Shown here in pieces: positions 8,551 through 17,257 of a stretch of 64,000 nt of DNA. The notes under the pieces are model-generated. The model did no database searches. It had not been told where the DNA came from and worked only from the letters and a program-made list of their open reading frames with translations. The stretch comes from Pseudooceanicola endophyticus (GTDB lineage Bacteria > Pseudomonadota > Alphaproteobacteria > Rhodobacterales > Rhodobacteraceae), in contig NZ_JAHIAB010000001.1 in the NCBI RefSeq assembly GCF_018760365.1, positions 451,813 to 515,812 of the forward strand. Direction: 5' to 3'. How positions within the stretch are numbered: position 1 is the first letter of the stretch; every line of letters starts with the position of its first letter. The position numbers and the translations under genes are program-made.

Positions 8551-9144
8551 ATGCCCAAGGTCGGTATGGAACCGGTTCGAAAGAAGGCACTGATCCACGC
8601 CACGATCGCAGAGATCGGCGAGGCGGGCACGCTCGACGTGACCGTCAGCCAGATTGCGCGTCGTGCGGGGATGTCCTCTGCGCTGGCGCATCACTATTTC
8701 GGCTCCAAGGATCAGATCTTTCTGGCCACCATGCGCTACGTGATGCGCCACTACGGAGAGACCGTGCGCGCCGGCCTTGCCGGCGCCACCACCCCCGAGG
8801 AGCGGATCCGCGCGATCACCGATTCCTCCTTTCATTCCAGCCAGTTCGAACGAGAGACCATCGCGGCCTGGCTGAACTTCTACGTCCGGTCCCTGCGCTC
8901 GGACGAGACCCGGAGATTGCTCGACGTCTATGCGCGCAGGCTCCACTCGAACCTGATGCACGACCTCAAGAAGCTGTTCGATCCCGATACGGCCAACGAG
9001 ATCGCACAGGGGCTGTCCTCGTTGATCGACGGGTTCTACGTCCGCGCCGCCCTCCAGGAAGCTGTGCCGGAACCCGAAAGAATCAAGGCGATGGTGAATG
9101 ACTACCTCACGCTCTGGCTGGAAAGGACACGACGTGGCGAATAA
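8551..9144 (+). CDS. betI: BetI, TetR-family choline-responsive repressor
   Basis: 197-aa TetR-type regulator. The N-terminal helix-turn-helix is at residues about 30-55 (TVSQIARRAGMSSALAHHYF), and the C-terminal helical ligand domain (ERETIAAWLNFYVRSLRSDE) has the tryptophan-rich pocket region of BetI. The start at 8551 (MPKVGME) gives the usual length of about 195 aa and has AAGGA 8 nt upstream; the frame extends further but would read through the choX promoter. First gene of betI-betC-betB-betA, overlapping betC by 11 nt. Confidence 0.94.
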   Translation: MPKVGMEPVRKKALIHATIAEIGEAGTLDVTVSQIARRAGMSSALAHHYFGSKDQIFLATMRYVMRHYGETVRAGLAGATTPEERIRAITDSSFHSSQFERETIAAWLNFYVRSLRSDETRRLLDVYARRLHSNLMHDLKKLFDPDTANEIAQGLSSLIDGFYVRAALQEAVPEPERIKAMVNDYLTLWLERTRRGE

Positions 9145-10651
9145 GCCCAACATCCTGATTTTCATGGTTGATCAGCTCAACGGCACGCTGTTCCCCGATG
9201 GGCCGGCCGACTGGCTGCACGCGCCCAATATCAAGGCACTGGCGCAGCGCTCCACCCGATTCGCCAATGCCTATACCGGTTCGCCGCTCTGCGCGCCGGG
9301 ACGGGCCGCCTACATGTCCGGGCAGCTGCCGCGCCGCACCAAGGTCTACGACAATGCCGCCGAATTCGGCAGCGACATCCCGACCTATGCGCACCATCTG
9401 CGCCGTGCCGGCTATCAGACCTACCTCTCGGGCAAGATGCATTTCGTCGGCCCCGACCAGCTTCACGGTTTCGAGAAGCGCCTGACGACCGACATCTATC
9501 CGGCCGATTTCGGCTGGACCCCGGACTATCGCAAGCCCGGCGAGCGAATCGACTGGTGGTATCACAACATGGGCTCCGTCACCGGCGCCGGCGTGGCCGA
9601 GATCACCAACCAGATGGAATATGACGACGAGGTCGCCTTCCAGGCCCGTCAGAAGGTCTACCAGTTGGGCCGCCGCCTGGACGAACGTCCCTGGATGATG
9701 ACCGTCAGCTTCACCCACCCGCACGACCCCTATGTCGCGCGCAAGAAGTACTGGGACCTCTACGAGGATTGCGACCACCTGCTGCCCGAGGTCGCGCCGA
9801 TCCCCTACGAAGACCTCGACAACCATTCCAAGCGCATCTTCGACGCGAACGACTGGCGCAACTTCGACATCACCGAAGAGGACGTGAAACGCTCGCGTCG
9901 CGCCTATTTCGCCAACATCTCCTATCTCGACGACAAGGTCGGAGAGATCATGGAGGCGCTGGAAGGCACGCGCCAGCTCGACAACACGGTGATCCTCTTC
10001 GTGTCGGATCACGGCGACATGCTGGGCAACAAGGGCCTGTGGTTCAAGATGACCTTCTTCGAGGGGTCCTCGCGCGTGCCGCTGATGATTTCCGCACCCG
10101 CCATGCCCGCAGGCCTGGTGGAAACCCCGGTCTCGACCATCGACGTGAACCCGACCCTGGCGGACCTGGCCGGCATCGAGCTGGGCGAGATCGCGCCCTG
10201 GACCGATGGCGAATCCCTGGTGGCGCTGGCCAACGGCACCCCGCGCGAAACCCCGGTGCGCATGGAATATGCCGCAGAGGGTTCCTACGCGCCGCTGGTC
10301 GGGCTGCGCATGGACGACTGGAAGTACATCCGCTGCGCACTGGATGACGACCTGCTGTTCAACCTGGCCGAGGACCCGAACGAGCTGACCAACCTGGCCA
10401 CCGACCCGGCCCATGCCGAGGTTCTGGCGACATTCTCGCAGATGGCCGACGGCTACTGGGACCTGCCCGCCTTCGACAACGAGGTGCGCGAAAGCCAGGC
10501 CCGCCGCCTCATCGTCTACGAGGCGCTGCGCAACGGCGACTATTTCCCCTGGGATTTCGAGCCGCTGCAGCAAGCATCCGAGCGCTACATGCGCAACCAC
10601 ATGGACCTGAACGTGCTGGAATCGAACCAGCGTTATCCCCGCGGAGAGTGA
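9134..10651 (+). CDS. betC: Choline-sulfatase
   Basis: 505-aa type I sulfatase that hydrolyses choline-O-sulfate to choline and sulfate, feeding BetA/BetB. The N-terminus [12 protein letters not shown] supplies metal-binding Asp12-Asp13-type ligands, and CAPGR (C53-R57) is the formylglycine CxPxR core. [15 protein letters not shown] is the second metal site, and the choline-sulfatase C-terminal tail (residues about 430-505) is present. The GTG start at 9134 gives the canonical [11 protein letters not shown]-terminus with AAAGGA 6 nt upstream. It needs a formylglycine-generating enzyme from elsewhere. Confidence 0.94.
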   Translation: MANKPNILIFMVDQLNGTLFPDGPADWLHAPNIKALAQRSTRFANAYTGSPLCAPGRAAYMSGQLPRRTKVYDNAAEFGSDIPTYAHHLRRAGYQTYLSGKMHFVGPDQLHGFEKRLTTDIYPADFGWTPDYRKPGERIDWWYHNMGSVTGAGVAEITNQMEYDDEVAFQARQKVYQLGRRLDERPWMMTVSFTHPHDPYVARKKYWDLYEDCDHLLPEVAPIPYEDLDNHSKRIFDANDWRNFDITEEDVKRSRRAYFANISYLDDKVGEIMEALEGTRQLDNTVILFVSDHGDMLGNKGLWFKMTFFEGSSRVPLMISAPAMPAGLVETPVSTIDVNPTLADLAGIELGEIAPWTDGESLVALANGTPRETPVRMEYAAEGSYAPLVGLRMDDWKYIRCALDDDLLFNLAEDPNELTNLATDPAHAEVLATFSQMADGYWDLPAFDNEVRESQARRLIVYEALRNGDYFPWDFEPLQQASERYMRNHMDLNVLESNQRYPRGE

Positions 10652-10652
10652 C

Positions 10653-12107
10653 ATGAAAAACGTCCAGCCCCAGGGCAGCCACTTCATCGACGGCGCCTAT
10701 GTAGAAGACACCGCCGGCCGGGAGATCCCCTGCGTCTATGCCGCCACCGGAGAGGTCGTGGCGACGCTGCATTCGGCCACGCCCGCAGTGATCGAACAGG
10801 CGCTGGCCTCGGCCAAGCGCGCGCAGGCGGAATGGGCGGCCCTGCCCCCCGTCGCGCGCGGCCGCGTGCTGCGCCGCGTCGCCGAGATCCTGCGCGAACG
10901 CAACCAGGAGCTCTCGGAGCTTGAGACCATCGACACCGGCAAGCCGATCCAGGAGACGACCATCGCGGACGCCACCTCGGGTGCGGATTCGCTGGAATAT
11001 TTCGGCGGCCTGGCCGCGACCCTGACCGGCGAGACGATGCCGCTGGGCGGTGATTTCGTCTACACGATCCGCGAGCCCCTCGGCGTCTGCGTCGGCATCG
11101 GCGCCTGGAACTACCCGACCCAGATCGCCTGCTGGAAATCGGCCCCCGCGCTGGCCTGCGGCAATGCCATGATCTTCAAGCCCTCCGAGGTGACGCCCCT
11201 TTGCGCGCTGAAGCTGGCCGAGATCTACATCGAGGCCGGCGCGCCCGCGGGCCTGTTCAACGTTGTGAACGGCTATGGGGATGTCGGCGCCGCCCTGATC
11301 GGCGACCAGCGCGTCGACAAGGTGTCGCTGACCGGCTCCGTGCCCACCGGCGAAAAGGTCTATGCCGCCGCCGCAACGGGCATCCGCCACGTCACGATGG
11401 AGCTGGGCGGCAAGTCCCCCCTGATCGTCTTCGAGGATGCCGATATCGAGAACGCGATCAGCGCGGCGATCAACGGCAACTTCTATTCCACCGGGCAGAT
11501 CTGCTCGAACGGGACGCGCGTCTTCGTACACGAGGACATCGTGGACACCTTCACCGCCCGCCTGGTCGAGCGCACGAAGACCGCGATCATCGGCGATCCC
11601 ATGGACCCCGAGACCCAGATCGGCCCGATGATCACCGATACCCAGCGCCAGAAGGTGCTGAACTACATCCGCATCGGCCAGCAGGAAGGCGCGACCCTGG
11701 CCGTCGGCGGCGGCTGCCCGGAGCGTGACGGCTGGTTCATCGAACCCACCGTCTTCACCGGCGTCACCGACGACATGACCATCGCCCGCGAGGAAATCTT
11801 CGGCCCCGTCATGTCGGTGCTGACCTTCAGGGACGAGGACGAGGTGATCGCCCGCGCCAACGACACCGAATTCGGCCTGGCCGCGGGCCTGTTCACCCGC
11901 GATTTCGCCCGCGCCCACCGGGTCGTGGCCCAGCTTCAGGCCGGCACCTGCTGGATCAACCAGTACAACCTGACCCCGGTCGAGACGCCCTTCGGCGGCG
12001 TCAAGAAATCCGGCGTCGGTCGCGAGAACTCCAAGGCCGCGATCGAGCATTTCAGCCAGGTCAAATCCGTCTACGTCGCCCTGGGCGATGTCGAAGCCGC
12101 CTTCTGA
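10653..12107 (+). CDS. betB: Betaine aldehyde dehydrogenase
   Basis: 484-aa NAD(P)-dependent aldehyde dehydrogenase making glycine betaine from betaine aldehyde. Catalytic C284 ([10 protein letters not shown]), general base E250 (MELGGKSP) and N153 ([12 protein letters not shown], typical of BADH) are present, as are the nucleotide-binding FKPSEVTP and GSVPTG segments. It starts two bases after the betC stop. Cytosolic; acts after BetA. Confidence 0.96.
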   Translation: MKNVQPQGSHFIDGAYVEDTAGREIPCVYAATGEVVATLHSATPAVIEQALASAKRAQAEWAALPPVARGRVLRRVAEILRERNQELSELETIDTGKPIQETTIADATSGADSLEYFGGLAATLTGETMPLGGDFVYTIREPLGVCVGIGAWNYPTQIACWKSAPALACGNAMIFKPSEVTPLCALKLAEIYIEAGAPAGLFNVVNGYGDVGAALIGDQRVDKVSLTGSVPTGEKVYAAAATGIRHVTMELGGKSPLIVFEDADIENAISAAINGNFYSTGQICSNGTRVFVHEDIVDTFTARLVERTKTAIIGDPMDPETQIGPMITDTQRQKVLNYIRIGQQEGATLAVGGGCPERDGWFIEPTVFTGVTDDMTIAREEIFGPVMSVLTFRDEDEVIARANDTEFGLAAGLFTRDFARAHRVVAQLQAGTCWINQYNLTPVETPFGGVKKSGVGRENSKAAIEHFSQVKSVYVALGDVEAAF

Positions 12108-12118
12108 AGGGGGGACGC

Positions 12119-13780
12119 ATGGACGCAGATTACATCATCATCGGCTCGGGCTCTGCCGGGTCCGTCATGGCCTCGCGGCTGTCGGAAGACGGCAAGCACA
12201 AGGTCCTGGTGCTGGAATTCGGGGGGACCGATGCCGGTCCCTTCATCCAGATGCCTGCCGCCCTGTCCTATCCGATGAACATGAAGCGCTACGACTGGGG
12301 CTTCATGTCGGAACCCGAACCCGGTCTGGGCGGGCGCCAGCTGGTGACGCCGCGCGGCAAGGTCGTGGGGGGATCTTCCTCGATCAACGGCATGGTCTAC
12401 GTGCGTGGCCATGCCCATGACTATGATCACTGGGCCGAAAGCGGCGCCCATGGCTGGTCCTATGCCGATGTGCTGCCCTATTTCAAACGGGCCGAGCATT
12501 GGCACGACGGCGGCCATGGCGGCGATCCGGAATGGCGCGGCTACGAGGGTCCGCTGCACGTGACGCGCGGGCCGCGCGCCAACCCGCTCTACAAGGCCTT
12601 CGTCGATGCCGGAGCCCAGGCGGGCTTTGAGCTGACCGATGATTACAACGGGCAGAAGCAGGAAGGCTTCGGCCCGATGGAGCAGACGGTCTGGAAGGGC
12701 CGCCGCTGGTCCACCGCCAATGCCTATCTTCGGCCCGCGCTGGAGCGCCCGAACCTCGAGATGATCCGCTGCTTCGCCCGCCGCGTCGTCATCGAGAACG
12801 GTCGTGCCACCGGCGTCGAGATCGAGCGCGGCGGCAAGATCGAGGTGGTGAAGGCGCGCCGCGAGGTGATCATCGCCGCCTCCTCGATCAACTCGCCCAA
12901 GATCCTGATGCTTTCGGGCGTGGGTCCGGCGGCGCATCTGAAGGAACACGGCATCGAGGTCGTGGCGGATCGCCCCGGCGTCGGCCAGAACCTTCAGGAC
13001 CACCTGGAGCTGTACATCCAGCAGGCCAGCACCCAGCCGATCACGCTCTACAAGCACTGGAACCTCTGGGGCAAGGCCATTGCCGGGGCGCAATGGATGC
13101 TGACCAAGAAGGGTCTGGGCGCCTCGAACCAGTTCGAAAGCGCGGCCTTCATCCGCTCCAAGGCGGGGGTGGATTATCCCGACATCCAGTTCCACTTCCT
13201 GCCCATCGCCGTACGCTACGACGGCAAGGCCGCCGCCGAAGGCCATGGCTGGCAGGCCCATGTCGGCCCGATGCGCTCCAAGTCGCGCGGCGCGGTGACG
13301 CTGAAATCGTCCGATCCCAAGGTCGATCCGAAGATCTTCTTCAACTACATGTCGCATCCCGACGACTGGGAAGACTTCCGCCACTGCATCCGCATCACCC
13401 GCGAGATCTTCGGCCAGGCCGCCTTCGATCCCTATCGCGGCAAGGAGATCCTGCCGGGCGCCCACCTGCAAAGCGACGAGCAGCTGGACCAGCATATCCG
13501 GGAACACGCCGAAAGCGCCTTCCACCCCTGCGGCACCGCCCGCATGGGCGCGGCCAGCGATCCGATGGCCGTGGTCGATCCGGAGTGCCGGGTGATCGGG
13601 GTCGAGGGGCTGCGCCTCGCCGACAGCTCGGTCTTCCCGCGCATCACCAACGGCAACCTCAACGGCCCCTCGATCATGGTGGGCGAGAAGGCCAGCGACC
13701 ATATCCTTGGCAAGGCGCCCCTCGCCCCCGAGAATGCCGAGCCCTGGATCAACCCGCGCTGGCGCGAAAGCGACCGCTGA
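12119..13780 (+). CDS. betA: Choline dehydrogenase
   Basis: 553-aa FAD-dependent GMC oxidoreductase oxidising choline to betaine aldehyde, peripheral to the inner membrane. The dinucleotide-binding motif IIGSGSAGS is at residues 7-15, GMC signature 1 around [14 protein letters not shown] and signature 2 around [24 protein letters not shown] and the C-terminal [10 protein letters not shown] carry the active-site His/Asn pair. Last gene of betICBA, 11 bp after betB, and followed by a strong hairpin. Confidence 0.95.
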   Translation: MDADYIIIGSGSAGSVMASRLSEDGKHKVLVLEFGGTDAGPFIQMPAALSYPMNMKRYDWGFMSEPEPGLGGRQLVTPRGKVVGGSSSINGMVYVRGHAHDYDHWAESGAHGWSYADVLPYFKRAEHWHDGGHGGDPEWRGYEGPLHVTRGPRANPLYKAFVDAGAQAGFELTDDYNGQKQEGFGPMEQTVWKGRRWSTANAYLRPALERPNLEMIRCFARRVVIENGRATGVEIERGGKIEVVKARREVIIAASSINSPKILMLSGVGPAAHLKEHGIEVVADRPGVGQNLQDHLELYIQQASTQPITLYKHWNLWGKAIAGAQWMLTKKGLGASNQFESAAFIRSKAGVDYPDIQFHFLPIAVRYDGKAAAEGHGWQAHVGPMRSKSRGAVTLKSSDPKVDPKIFFNYMSHPDDWEDFRHCIRITREIFGQAAFDPYRGKEILPGAHLQSDEQLDQHIREHAESAFHPCGTARMGAASDPMAVVDPECRVIGVEGLRLADSSVFPRITNGNLNGPSIMVGEKASDHILGKAPLAPENAEPWINPRWRESDR

Positions 13781-13785
13781 TCCCT

Positions 13786-13811
13786 GCGCGCGCCCTGCCC
13801 CGGGCGCGCGC
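13786..13811 (+). terminator. GC-rich hairpin after betA
   Basis: GCGCGCGCCC (13786-13795) pairs perfectly with GGGCGCGCGC (13802-13811) around a 6-nt loop, starting 5 nt after the betA stop. No T-tract follows, so it may stabilise the 3' end or act with Rho. A second stem lies downstream: GGCAGGGG (13847-13854) with CCCCTGCC (13866-13873). Confidence 0.5.
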
Positions 13812-13911
13812 CCCCGCACTGTGCCCGCCAAACGGGCGCCCGGCCCGGCAGGGGTCGGATTTCCGCCCCTGCCCGGTCCCGCGCGATCACAATTGCACCA
13901 GAGCCTCTTTC

Positions 13912-13930
13912 CCGGTTAACCGGATTTTAA
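13912..13930. promoter_or_regulatory. CtrA-like site upstream of Nudix gene
   Basis: TTAACCGGATTTTAA (13916-13930) is a TTAA-N7-TTAA match to the CtrA response-regulator consensus, and its left half sits inside the perfect palindrome CCGGTTAACCGG (13912-13923). It ends 76 bp before the Nudix start codon, in an AT-richer patch of an otherwise GC-rich gap. The match is seen; CtrA binding is inferred. Confidence 0.5.
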
Positions 13931-14006
13931 GACACTCGTTCAAAACCTTCCGAAGGGCAGCAACGAGTCCGGGCAAACCGGAACCGCTCTGCGGGATCGA
14001 CAAGAG

Positions 14007-14501
14007 GTGGCAGTGATCCAGACCCATACCATCACCGCGCAGATGCCCGCCTCACTCAGGACGGGGCCCATCGCCCTGCCCGGGCTCAACGTGCAGCTGG
14101 CGGCGCTGTGCTACCGGATCGTCAAGGACAAGCCGCAGATCCTGCTGGTGACCTCGCGCGGGACCAAGCGCTGGATCCTGCCCAAGGGCTGGCCGATGGA
14201 AGACCGCACCCCCGCCGAGGCCGCGCTTCAGGAAGCCTACGAGGAAGCCGGCGTGGTCGGGCGCGTCAGCCCGCATCCGGTCGGCTACTACAGCTACACC
14301 AAGAAGCTGAGCGACGGGCAGTCGCTGCCCTGCATGGCGATGGTCTACCCGGTGCGGGTCCATGCCCTGCTGCAGGACTACCGGGAGGCCGGCCAGCGCA
14401 AGCGCGACTGGGTCAGCCGCAAGAAGGCCGCCAGCCGGGTCGAGGAACCCGACCTGGCGCGGCTGCTGAAGCGCTTCGATCCCTCGGGCCTGCATTTCTG
14501 A
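14007..14501 (+). CDS. Nudix hydrolase
   Basis: 164-aa Nudix-fold phosphohydrolase. The Nudix helix runs from GWPMEDRTPAEAAL (about 58-71) to QEAYEEAGV (about 72-80). The three metal-binding glutamates of the RExxEE core are kept, but the canonical upstream Glu is Arg and the Arg before the first Glu is Gln. The PKGW entry and the YSYTKKLSDG segment resemble alphaproteobacterial members related to diphosphoinositol/dinucleoside polyphosphate hydrolases; the substrate is not known. The start is uncertain: GTG at 14007 or 14013, or ATG at 14043. A CtrA-like site precedes it. Confidence 0.8.
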   Translation: MAVIQTHTITAQMPASLRTGPIALPGLNVQLAALCYRIVKDKPQILLVTSRGTKRWILPKGWPMEDRTPAEAALQEAYEEAGVVGRVSPHPVGYYSYTKKLSDGQSLPCMAMVYPVRVHALLQDYREAGQRKRDWVSRKKAASRVEEPDLARLLKRFDPSGLHF

Positions 14502-14578
14502 CCCGCCGCCCCGGCGACACCTTGCATCCGCGCACCGCGTGCTTATGTCAGTGTGTCAGTTCTGTGACCGGGACCGAG

Positions 14579-14992
14579 ATGATTCACTTTGCCCTGAAAT
14601 GCGACCAGGGACACAGCTTCGAAAGCTGGTTCCAGTCCTCCGAGGCTTTCGACAAGCTTCTTGCCGCCGGAATGGTCAGCTGTTCCGTCTGCGGCAGCCC
14701 CTCTGTCGAGAAGGCACTGATGGCGCCCCGCGTGCAGACCGGCCGCGACAAGCCGCTGTCCAAGCCCGCCAGCGAGGCCGAACAAGCCATCGCAGAGCTG
14801 CGCCGCAAGGTCGAGGAAAGCGCCACCTATGTCGGTGGCAACTTCGCGAAGGAAGCCCGCGCCATCCACGAAGGCGAGAAGCCTGATCGTCCGATCTACG
14901 GCGAAGCCCGCCCCGAGGAGGCCCGCGCCCTGATCGAGGACGGCGTGCCGGTGCTGCCGCTGCCCTTCTCTGCCGGGCGGAAAACCAACTGA
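14579..14992 (+). CDS. DUF1178 family protein
   Basis: 137-aa conserved protein of unknown function. It begins MIHFALKCDQGHSFESWFQS and has CSVCGS near residues 35-40, so C8 together with C35/C38 and the nearby His suggests a small metal-binding (zinc-ribbon-like) N-terminus. The middle is helical (EAEQAIAELRRKVEE) and the end is GVPVLPLPFS. DUF1178 proteins are common in alphaproteobacteria. Eleven bases separate it from the SDR gene, so the two may be co-transcribed. Reading in from upstream frames gives no family-like extension, so ATG 14579 is used. Confidence 0.85.
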   Translation: MIHFALKCDQGHSFESWFQSSEAFDKLLAAGMVSCSVCGSPSVEKALMAPRVQTGRDKPLSKPASEAEQAIAELRRKVEESATYVGGNFAKEARAIHEGEKPDRPIYGEARPEEARALIEDGVPVLPLPFSAGRKTN

Positions 14993-15002
14993 GGGGCCCA
15001 TC

Positions 15003-15650
15003 ATGCATGTGCTGATCACCGGAGCCAGCCGCGGAATCGGTGCGGAACTGGCCCGCCAGCACGCGGCACGCGGCGACCGGGTGACCGGCACCGCCACCGG
15101 CGATCACGACGGGCTGATCCGCCTCGACGTGACAGACCCCGACCAGATCCGGGACATGGCCGCCGCCCTGGATGGCGCGCCCCTCGACCGGCTGATCTGC
15201 AACGCCGGCGTCAGCCTGGCGCGGCACGACCCGCTGGAGAGCGGCTTTGCCCCCGAGGTCTGGGCGAAAAGCTTTGCCGTCAACGTCACCGGCGCCTTCC
15301 TCTGCGTGCAGGCGCTGCTGCCCAACCTGCGCGCCGCACCCGGCGCCCGGATCGGGCTGATCGCCTCGGCCATGGCCAGCCACGAACATGCCTCGGGCGG
15401 GGCCTATGCCTACCGGGCCTCCAAGGCAGCGCTGGTCAGCCTCGGGCGCAACCTGGCCGCCGACCTGGAGGACGCGGGCATCGCCGTCGGCATCTATCAC
15501 CCGGGCTGGGTGCGCACCGATCTGGGCGGGCCGCGCGCCTCCCTGCGCCCCGCGGACAGCGCCCGCGGCCTGATCGCCCGCATGGACCACCTCTCGCCCG
15601 AGACCACGGGCGTCTTCGAGACCTGGGAAGGCGACCCCGTCGCCTTCTGA
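15003..15650 (+). CDS. Short-chain dehydrogenase/reductase
   Basis: 215-aa classical-type SDR. The NAD(P)-binding motif TGASRGIG is at 6-13, then LDVTD, the NAG motif (CNAGVS), a catalytic Ser in GLIASAMASHE, and YRASK as the YxxxK pair. The fold ends with the HPGWVRTDLGG loop typical of C-factor-like/SDR family members. The substrate is unknown. It is slightly shorter than the usual 240-250 aa, as in the CsgA/C-factor group. Probably co-transcribed with the DUF1178 gene. Confidence 0.85.
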   Translation: MHVLITGASRGIGAELARQHAARGDRVTGTATGDHDGLIRLDVTDPDQIRDMAAALDGAPLDRLICNAGVSLARHDPLESGFAPEVWAKSFAVNVTGAFLCVQALLPNLRAAPGARIGLIASAMASHEHASGGAYAYRASKAALVSLGRNLAADLEDAGIAVGIYHPGWVRTDLGGPRASLRPADSARGLIARMDHLSPETTGVFETWEGDPVAF

Positions 15651-15779
15651 GCTTTCCGGCAACGGGCCGCGCAGCCTTGTCGAAACAGGGCCCGCGCCCG
15701 CTTTCTCGCCTTGCGCAGCACGCGTTCCGCGCGTAAACCACGCCGACTTTGCCTGAAAGGACGGGGCCAATAACCTGAC

Positions 15780-17018
15780 ATGCCTGTTCTCGTGATGAAA
15801 TTCGGCGGCACATCCGTCGCCAACCTCGACCGTATCCGTCGCGCGGCCAAGCGCGTCGGCGTGGAAGTTGCCAAGGGCTATGACGTCATCGTCATCGTCT
15901 CTGCCATGTCCGGCAAGACGAACGAGCTGGTGGGCTGGGTCAACGAGACCTCGCCCATGTACGACGCGCGCGAATACGACGCCGTCGTTAGCTCGGGTGA
16001 AAACGTCACCGCAGGTCTGATGGCCCTCACCCTTCAGGAGATGGATATTCCCGCCCGCTCCTGGCAGGGCTGGCAGGTGCCGCTGAAGACCAACTCTGCC
16101 CATTCCCAGGCCCGGATCGAAGAGATCCCGACCGACAACATCATGGCCAAGTTCGGCGAGGGCATGAAGGTTGCGGTGGTCGCGGGCTTCCAGGGGATTT
16201 CGCCCGAGGGGCGGATCACCACGCTGGGCCGGGGTGGCTCCGATACGACGGCCGTGGCCTTCGCCGCCGCCTTCGAGGCGGAACGCTGCGACATCTACAC
16301 CGATGTCGACGGCGTCTACACCACCGACCCGCGCGTCTGCCAGAAGGCCCGCAAGCTCGACCGCATCGCCTTCGAGGAGATGCTGGAGCTCGCCTCGCTG
16401 GGCGCCAAGGTCCTGCAGACCCGCTCGGTCGAGCTGGCCATGCGCTACAACGTCAAGCTTCGCGTTCTCTCGAGCTTCGAGGAACAATCCGATACCGCAG
16501 GCACCCTGGTCTGTGCCGAGGAGGACATCATGGAATCCAACGTCGTCAACGGCATCGCCTTCTCGCGCGAGGAAGCGAAGATGACCCTCGTGACCATCGT
16601 CGACAAGCCCGGCGTGGCGGCCGCGATCTTCGGGCCGCTCTCCGAAGCCGGCGTCAACGTCGACATGATCATCCAGAACGTCTCCGAGAAGGGCGTGACG
16701 GACATGACCTTCTCCTGCCCCATCGACCAGGTGAAGCGCGCCGAGAAGGCGCTGTTCGACGCCAAGACCGCCGGCCTGATCGAGTTCGACGAGCTGGTCG
16801 CGGACACCGAGGTCTGCAAGGTCTCGGCCGTGGGCATCGGGATGCGCTCGCAGTCCGGCGTTGCCGCGAAGATGTTCAAGGTCCTCTCGGACGAGGGCAT
16901 CAACATCAAGGTCATCGCCACCTCGGAGATCAAGATCTCCGTCCTGGTCGAGCGCAAGTACCTGGAACTGGCCGTGCAGGCCCTGCACGACGCCTTCGAC
17001 CTGGACAAGGCCGCCTGA
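15780..17018 (+). CDS. lysC: Aspartate kinase
   Basis: 412-aa aspartokinase, first step of Lys/Thr/Met and diaminopimelate synthesis: it phosphorylates L-aspartate. The kinase motif MKFGGTSVAN is at 6-15, GRGGSDTTAVAFAAAF provides the substrate/ATP site, and TDVDGVYTTDPR follows. Two C-terminal ACT domains (about 265-400; LVTIVDKPGVAAAIF and SAVGIGMRSQSGVAAKMF) mediate feedback control. ptsP directly follows, an adjacency frequent in alphaproteobacteria, but a strong terminator separates them. Confidence 0.97.
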   Translation: MPVLVMKFGGTSVANLDRIRRAAKRVGVEVAKGYDVIVIVSAMSGKTNELVGWVNETSPMYDAREYDAVVSSGENVTAGLMALTLQEMDIPARSWQGWQVPLKTNSAHSQARIEEIPTDNIMAKFGEGMKVAVVAGFQGISPEGRITTLGRGGSDTTAVAFAAAFEAERCDIYTDVDGVYTTDPRVCQKARKLDRIAFEEMLELASLGAKVLQTRSVELAMRYNVKLRVLSSFEEQSDTAGTLVCAEEDIMESNVVNGIAFSREEAKMTLVTIVDKPGVAAAIFGPLSEAGVNVDMIIQNVSEKGVTDMTFSCPIDQVKRAEKALFDAKTAGLIEFDELVADTEVCKVSAVGIGMRSQSGVAAKMFKVLSDEGINIKVIATSEIKISVLVERKYLELAVQALHDAFDLDKAA

Positions 17019-17046
17019 GGGACTTCCCGGCAGCGCTAACAAATGC

Positions 17047-17075
17047 GGCGCGTCCCTCCGGGGCGCGCCTTTTTC
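17047..17075 (+). terminator. Rho-independent terminator after lysC
   Basis: GGCGCGTCCC (17047-17056) pairs with GGGGCGCGCC (17060-17069), with one G-T wobble and a 3-nt loop, followed directly by TTTTTCTT. It starts 28 nt after the lysC stop. Confidence 0.85.
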
Positions 17076-17119
17076 TTGCACGATGTGCGGCGGGGACAGG
17101 ATCCCGCCTGTCATTCAAC

Positions 17120-17153
17120 TTTCAATATACTGAAAACATTCTGTAATTTTCAG
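17120..17153. promoter_or_regulatory. Overlapping dyads upstream of ptsP
   Basis: In an AT-rich block 105-138 bp before the ptsP start, TTTCA (17120-17124) and TGAAA (17131-17135) form one dyad. CTGAAAA (17130-17136) and TTTTCAG (17147-17153) form a second that shares the middle element. The arrangement suggests a regulator-binding promoter. I cannot name the factor. Confidence 0.4.
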
Positions 17154-17257
17154 CAATACTGGGCGGTTTCGCACCTGCGGCATGATTTGCCCATTTCGCT
17201 TTCAGGTACTCTGTGGTCTATTCACCCCGGACCCGGAGGCGAGGGGCAGCCCAAGAT

